Both the position numbers and the translations under genes were made by a program. Under the pieces are notes generated by a model. It worked only from the letters and a program-made list of their open reading frames with translations. It ran no database searches and was not told where the DNA came from. DNA of 64,000 nt, taken from Ramlibacter henchirensis. Lineage in GTDB: Bacteria; Pseudomonadota; Gammaproteobacteria; Burkholderiales; Burkholderiaceae_C. The stretch spans positions 558,001-622,000 of the forward strand of contig NZ_SMLM01000002.1 of assembly GCF_004682015.1 (NCBI RefSeq), read 5' to 3'. How positions within the stretch are numbered: the stretch's first letter is position 1; each line of letters opens with the position of its first letter. Positions 62,383-64,000 of this stretch are shown piece after piece.

Positions 62383-63156
62383 TCAATACATGTAGTGGCC
62401 GCCGTTGACGTGGATCACCTGCCCGGAGATGAAGCCGCCCCGCTCGGAGCAGAGCAGGTCGCAGGCGGCGGCCACTTCGTCGGGCTTGCCATAGCGGCCG
62501 AGCGGGATCTCGCGCTCGAGCTGTTCGCGCTGCTGGTGCGTGTACTGCGACCAGTCGCGGACCGTGTCGATCGCGCCCGGCGCGACCGTGTTGGCCGTGA
62601 TCCCGTCCGGGCCGAACTCGCGCGCCAGCGCCATGGCCAGCCCGTGCAGCCCGGCCTTGGCCGTGATGTTGTGGGCGCGGTGGGTGACCTGGCCCCAGAA
62701 GCCGTCGAAGCCGGAGATCAGGACGATGCGGCCCCATTTGCGCGCCTGCATGTGCGGGACCGCGTGGCGTGCGAGATAGAACGCGGCCGACAGGTTGGTG
62801 CGCAGCACCTCGTCCCACTGCTCGGGCGTGATCTCCAGGAACGGCTGCTTGCGGCGGATGCCGACGTTCGAGACCACGATGTCGACCGAGCCGAATTGCG
62901 CAGCGGCCGCGGCGATCAGCCGCGCGACCTCGTCGTCGCGCCCGACGTCGGCCATCACGCCCGTCGCTTCGCCGCCCGCCAGCCGGATTTGCTGGACGAC
63001 CTCATCGACCGCGGACGAGTCGCTGTGCCCGTTGACCACGACCTTGGCCCCCTGCGCCGCCAGCGCGACCGCGATCGCACGGCCGATGTTGCGGCCGGAG
63101 CCGGTGACGACCGCGGTGCGGCCTGCGAGCGAGCGCGGGATCGGTGCTTCAGCCAT
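62383..63156 (-). CDS. Short-chain dehydrogenase/reductase family protein with atypical active site
   Basis: 257 residues. Cofactor motif VVTGSGRNIGRA (TGxxxGxG variant) and NVG in place of NNAG. At the catalytic site the usual YxxxK reads NxxxK (HNITAKAGLHG): the lysine is present but the tyrosine position is asparagine. The C-terminal GGFISGQVIHVNGGHYMY is canonical. Either a neighbouring residue substitutes for the tyrosine or the protein has another activity. First gene of the SDR-GntR-MFS operon, divergent from a Bug gene. Confidence 0.9.
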   Translation of the reverse strand: MAEAPIPRSLAGRTAVVTGSGRNIGRAIAVALAAQGAKVVVNGHSDSSAVDEVVQQIRLAGGEATGVMADVGRDDEVARLIAAAAAQFGSVDIVVSNVGIRRKQPFLEITPEQWDEVLRTNLSAAFYLARHAVPHMQARKWGRIVLISGFDGFWGQVTHRAHNITAKAGLHGLAMALAREFGPDGITANTVAPGAIDTVRDWSQYTHQQREQLEREIPLGRYGKPDEVAAACDLLCSERGGFISGQVIHVNGGHYMY

Positions 63157-63281
63157 GGGGGAATCTCGAGCGGTTCAGTTGACGTCCGTGTCGCCGCGAG
63201 CATAACATGCGGACGTCCGGACGTTTGCGGTTTTCTCGTGTCGAGGAGCCGCCGGGCCACCGAAAGAACCCAGGAGACTCC

Positions 63282-64000
63282 ATGCACCGACGCCACGCCG
63301 GCTTTGTACTGGCCGCCCTCGCCTTCTCGCTTCCCGGGCTGGCCTCGGCCCAGACCTACCCGGACAAGCCGATCAGGCTCATCGTCCCCTATCCGCCCGG
63401 CGCGTCGACGGACGCCCTGGGCCGGCTCGTCGGCCAGAAGGTCTCGGCCTCGATCGGCCAGCCCGTCGTGGTGGACAACCGCGGCGGCGCGAGCGGCAAC
63501 ATCGGGACCGAGGCGGTCGCCAAGTCGCCCCCGGACGGCTACACGTTCGGCCTGGGCACGGATGCCACGCACGCGGCCAACACCCACCTGGTGGCCAACC
63601 CGCCGTTCCAGCCGCTGCGCGACTTCACGCCCCTGGCGCTGGCGGCGATGAACCCGATCGTGCTGGTGGTGCACCCGTCCGTGCCGGCCAGCAACCTGCA
63701 GGAGCTGATCGCGTACGTGAAGGCCAACAAGGACAAGGCGGGCTTCGGCAGCTCGGGCACCGGTTCGCCGCACCACCTGGCCGGCGAACTGCTGCGCTCG
63801 CGCACCGGCGCGCCGTTCACCCACGTGCCCTACCGCGGCGGCGGCCCGGCCCTGAACGACCTGATCGGCGGCCAGATCCCGATGCTGTTCGCCAGCGCCA
63901 TCACGGTGATCCCGCACATCCAGGGCGGCCGCGCCAAGGCCATCGCCATCACCAGCGCGGCGCGCTGGGAGAAGATGCCCAACGTGCCGACCATCGCCGA
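63282..64000 (+). CDS. Bug/TctC-family periplasmic substrate-binding protein, C-terminus cut by window edge
   Basis: About 239 residues are visible from an ATG at 63282 with AGGAG upstream; the frame is open to the window end. The signal peptide ends near LASAQT. Motifs PPGASTDALGR, DNRGGASG, PDGYT, HVPYRGG and GGQIPMLF are all present. It is divergent from the SDR-GntR-MFS operon (125-bp intergenic region) and may start a further operon beyond the window. Confidence 0.94.
   Translation, partial: MHRRHAGFVLAALAFSLPGLASAQTYPDKPIRLIVPYPPGASTDALGRLVGQKVSASIGQPVVVDNRGGASGNIGTEAVAKSPPDGYTFGLGTDATHAANTHLVANPPFQPLRDFTPLALAAMNPIVLVVHPSVPASNLQELIAYVKANKDKAGFGSSGTGSPHHLAGELLRSRTGAPFTHVPYRGGGPALNDLIGGQIPMLFASAITVIPHIQGGRAKAIAITSAARWEKMPNVPTIA

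Overview
This is high-GC DNA, dense in genes, from what looks like a soil or freshwater betaproteobacterium of the order Burkholderiales (Comamonadaceae/Ramlibacter/Variovorax-like). I base this on base composition, on Burkholderiales-style catabolic operons, and above all on eleven periplasmic receptors of the Bug/TctC family. These receptors are massively expanded in that order. I see no rRNA, tRNA, insertion sequence, CRISPR array or prophage. The window is almost entirely catabolic and accessory: operons that each pair a receptor with enzymes for an organic or sugar acid and, usually, a divergent LysR or IclR regulator.

Layout. (A) 1-8770, minus strand, divergent from a LysR gene at 8877: one long operon with Bug, PdxA-like dehydrogenase, enolase-superfamily sugar-acid dehydratase, DapA-fold aldolase, Bug, FAD oxidoreductase, TPP enzyme and enoyl-CoA hydratase. 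(B) 9840-13250, minus, divergent from an IclR gene: Bug, FAD oxidoreductase, Bug. (C) 14214-17460: housekeeping murI and arsC, a small membrane protein, a 0.6-kb gap with an orphan terminator, and an MBL-fold hydrolase. (D) 17617-25588, plus: LigA, LigB, PobA-family hydroxylase and Bug, then Gfo/Idh/MocA oxidoreductase, Bug, polysaccharide-deacetylase-like enzyme and gamma-glutamyltransferase. (E) 25720-32287: an aqpS-arsR type arsenic module, an MFS exporter, a large secreted radical-copper oxidase with IPT and carbohydrate-binding repeats, and a HAF-repeat protein. (F) 32552-44837: two minus-strand operons around a LysR gene. One holds L-fuconate dehydratase, Bug, PdxA-like, Bug and FAH hydrolase. 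The other holds a HIBADH-like dehydrogenase, a four-gene polar-amino-acid-type ABC transporter, an AraD1-type FAH protein and a COG3618 lactonase. (G) 44991-48442: Bug, RraA/HMG-aldolase and D-2-hydroxyacid dehydrogenase with a divergent IclR. (H) 48483-54738: ferritin-like diiron protein, DUF938 methyltransferase and a CUT1 sugar ABC transporter. (I) 54728-60390: enoyl-CoA hydratase, CoA-transferase, Bug, quinone oxidoreductase and alpha/beta hydrolase with a divergent IclR. (J) 60402-64000: SDR, GntR and MFS, and a final Bug cut by the window edge.

How they work together. Region F reads as a sugar-acid pathway of the L-fucose type: import, lactone opening, dehydration to a 2-keto-3-deoxy acid, oxidation, and hydrolysis to pyruvate plus a small acid. 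The SDR dehydrogenase of the known pathway is absent, and a PdxA-like protein sits where it would be expected. A 43-bp sequence shared by the LysR intergenic region and the promoter of the ABC-transporter operon, about 6.8 kb apart, carries a LysR-type T-N11-A box and suggests one regulon. In region D the PobA-family enzyme keeps the carboxylate-binding residues of 4-hydroxybenzoate hydroxylase, but both hydroxyl-activating tyrosines are replaced, so its substrate is probably not 4-hydroxybenzoate. None of the eleven Bug receptors has TctA/TctB membrane partners in the window.
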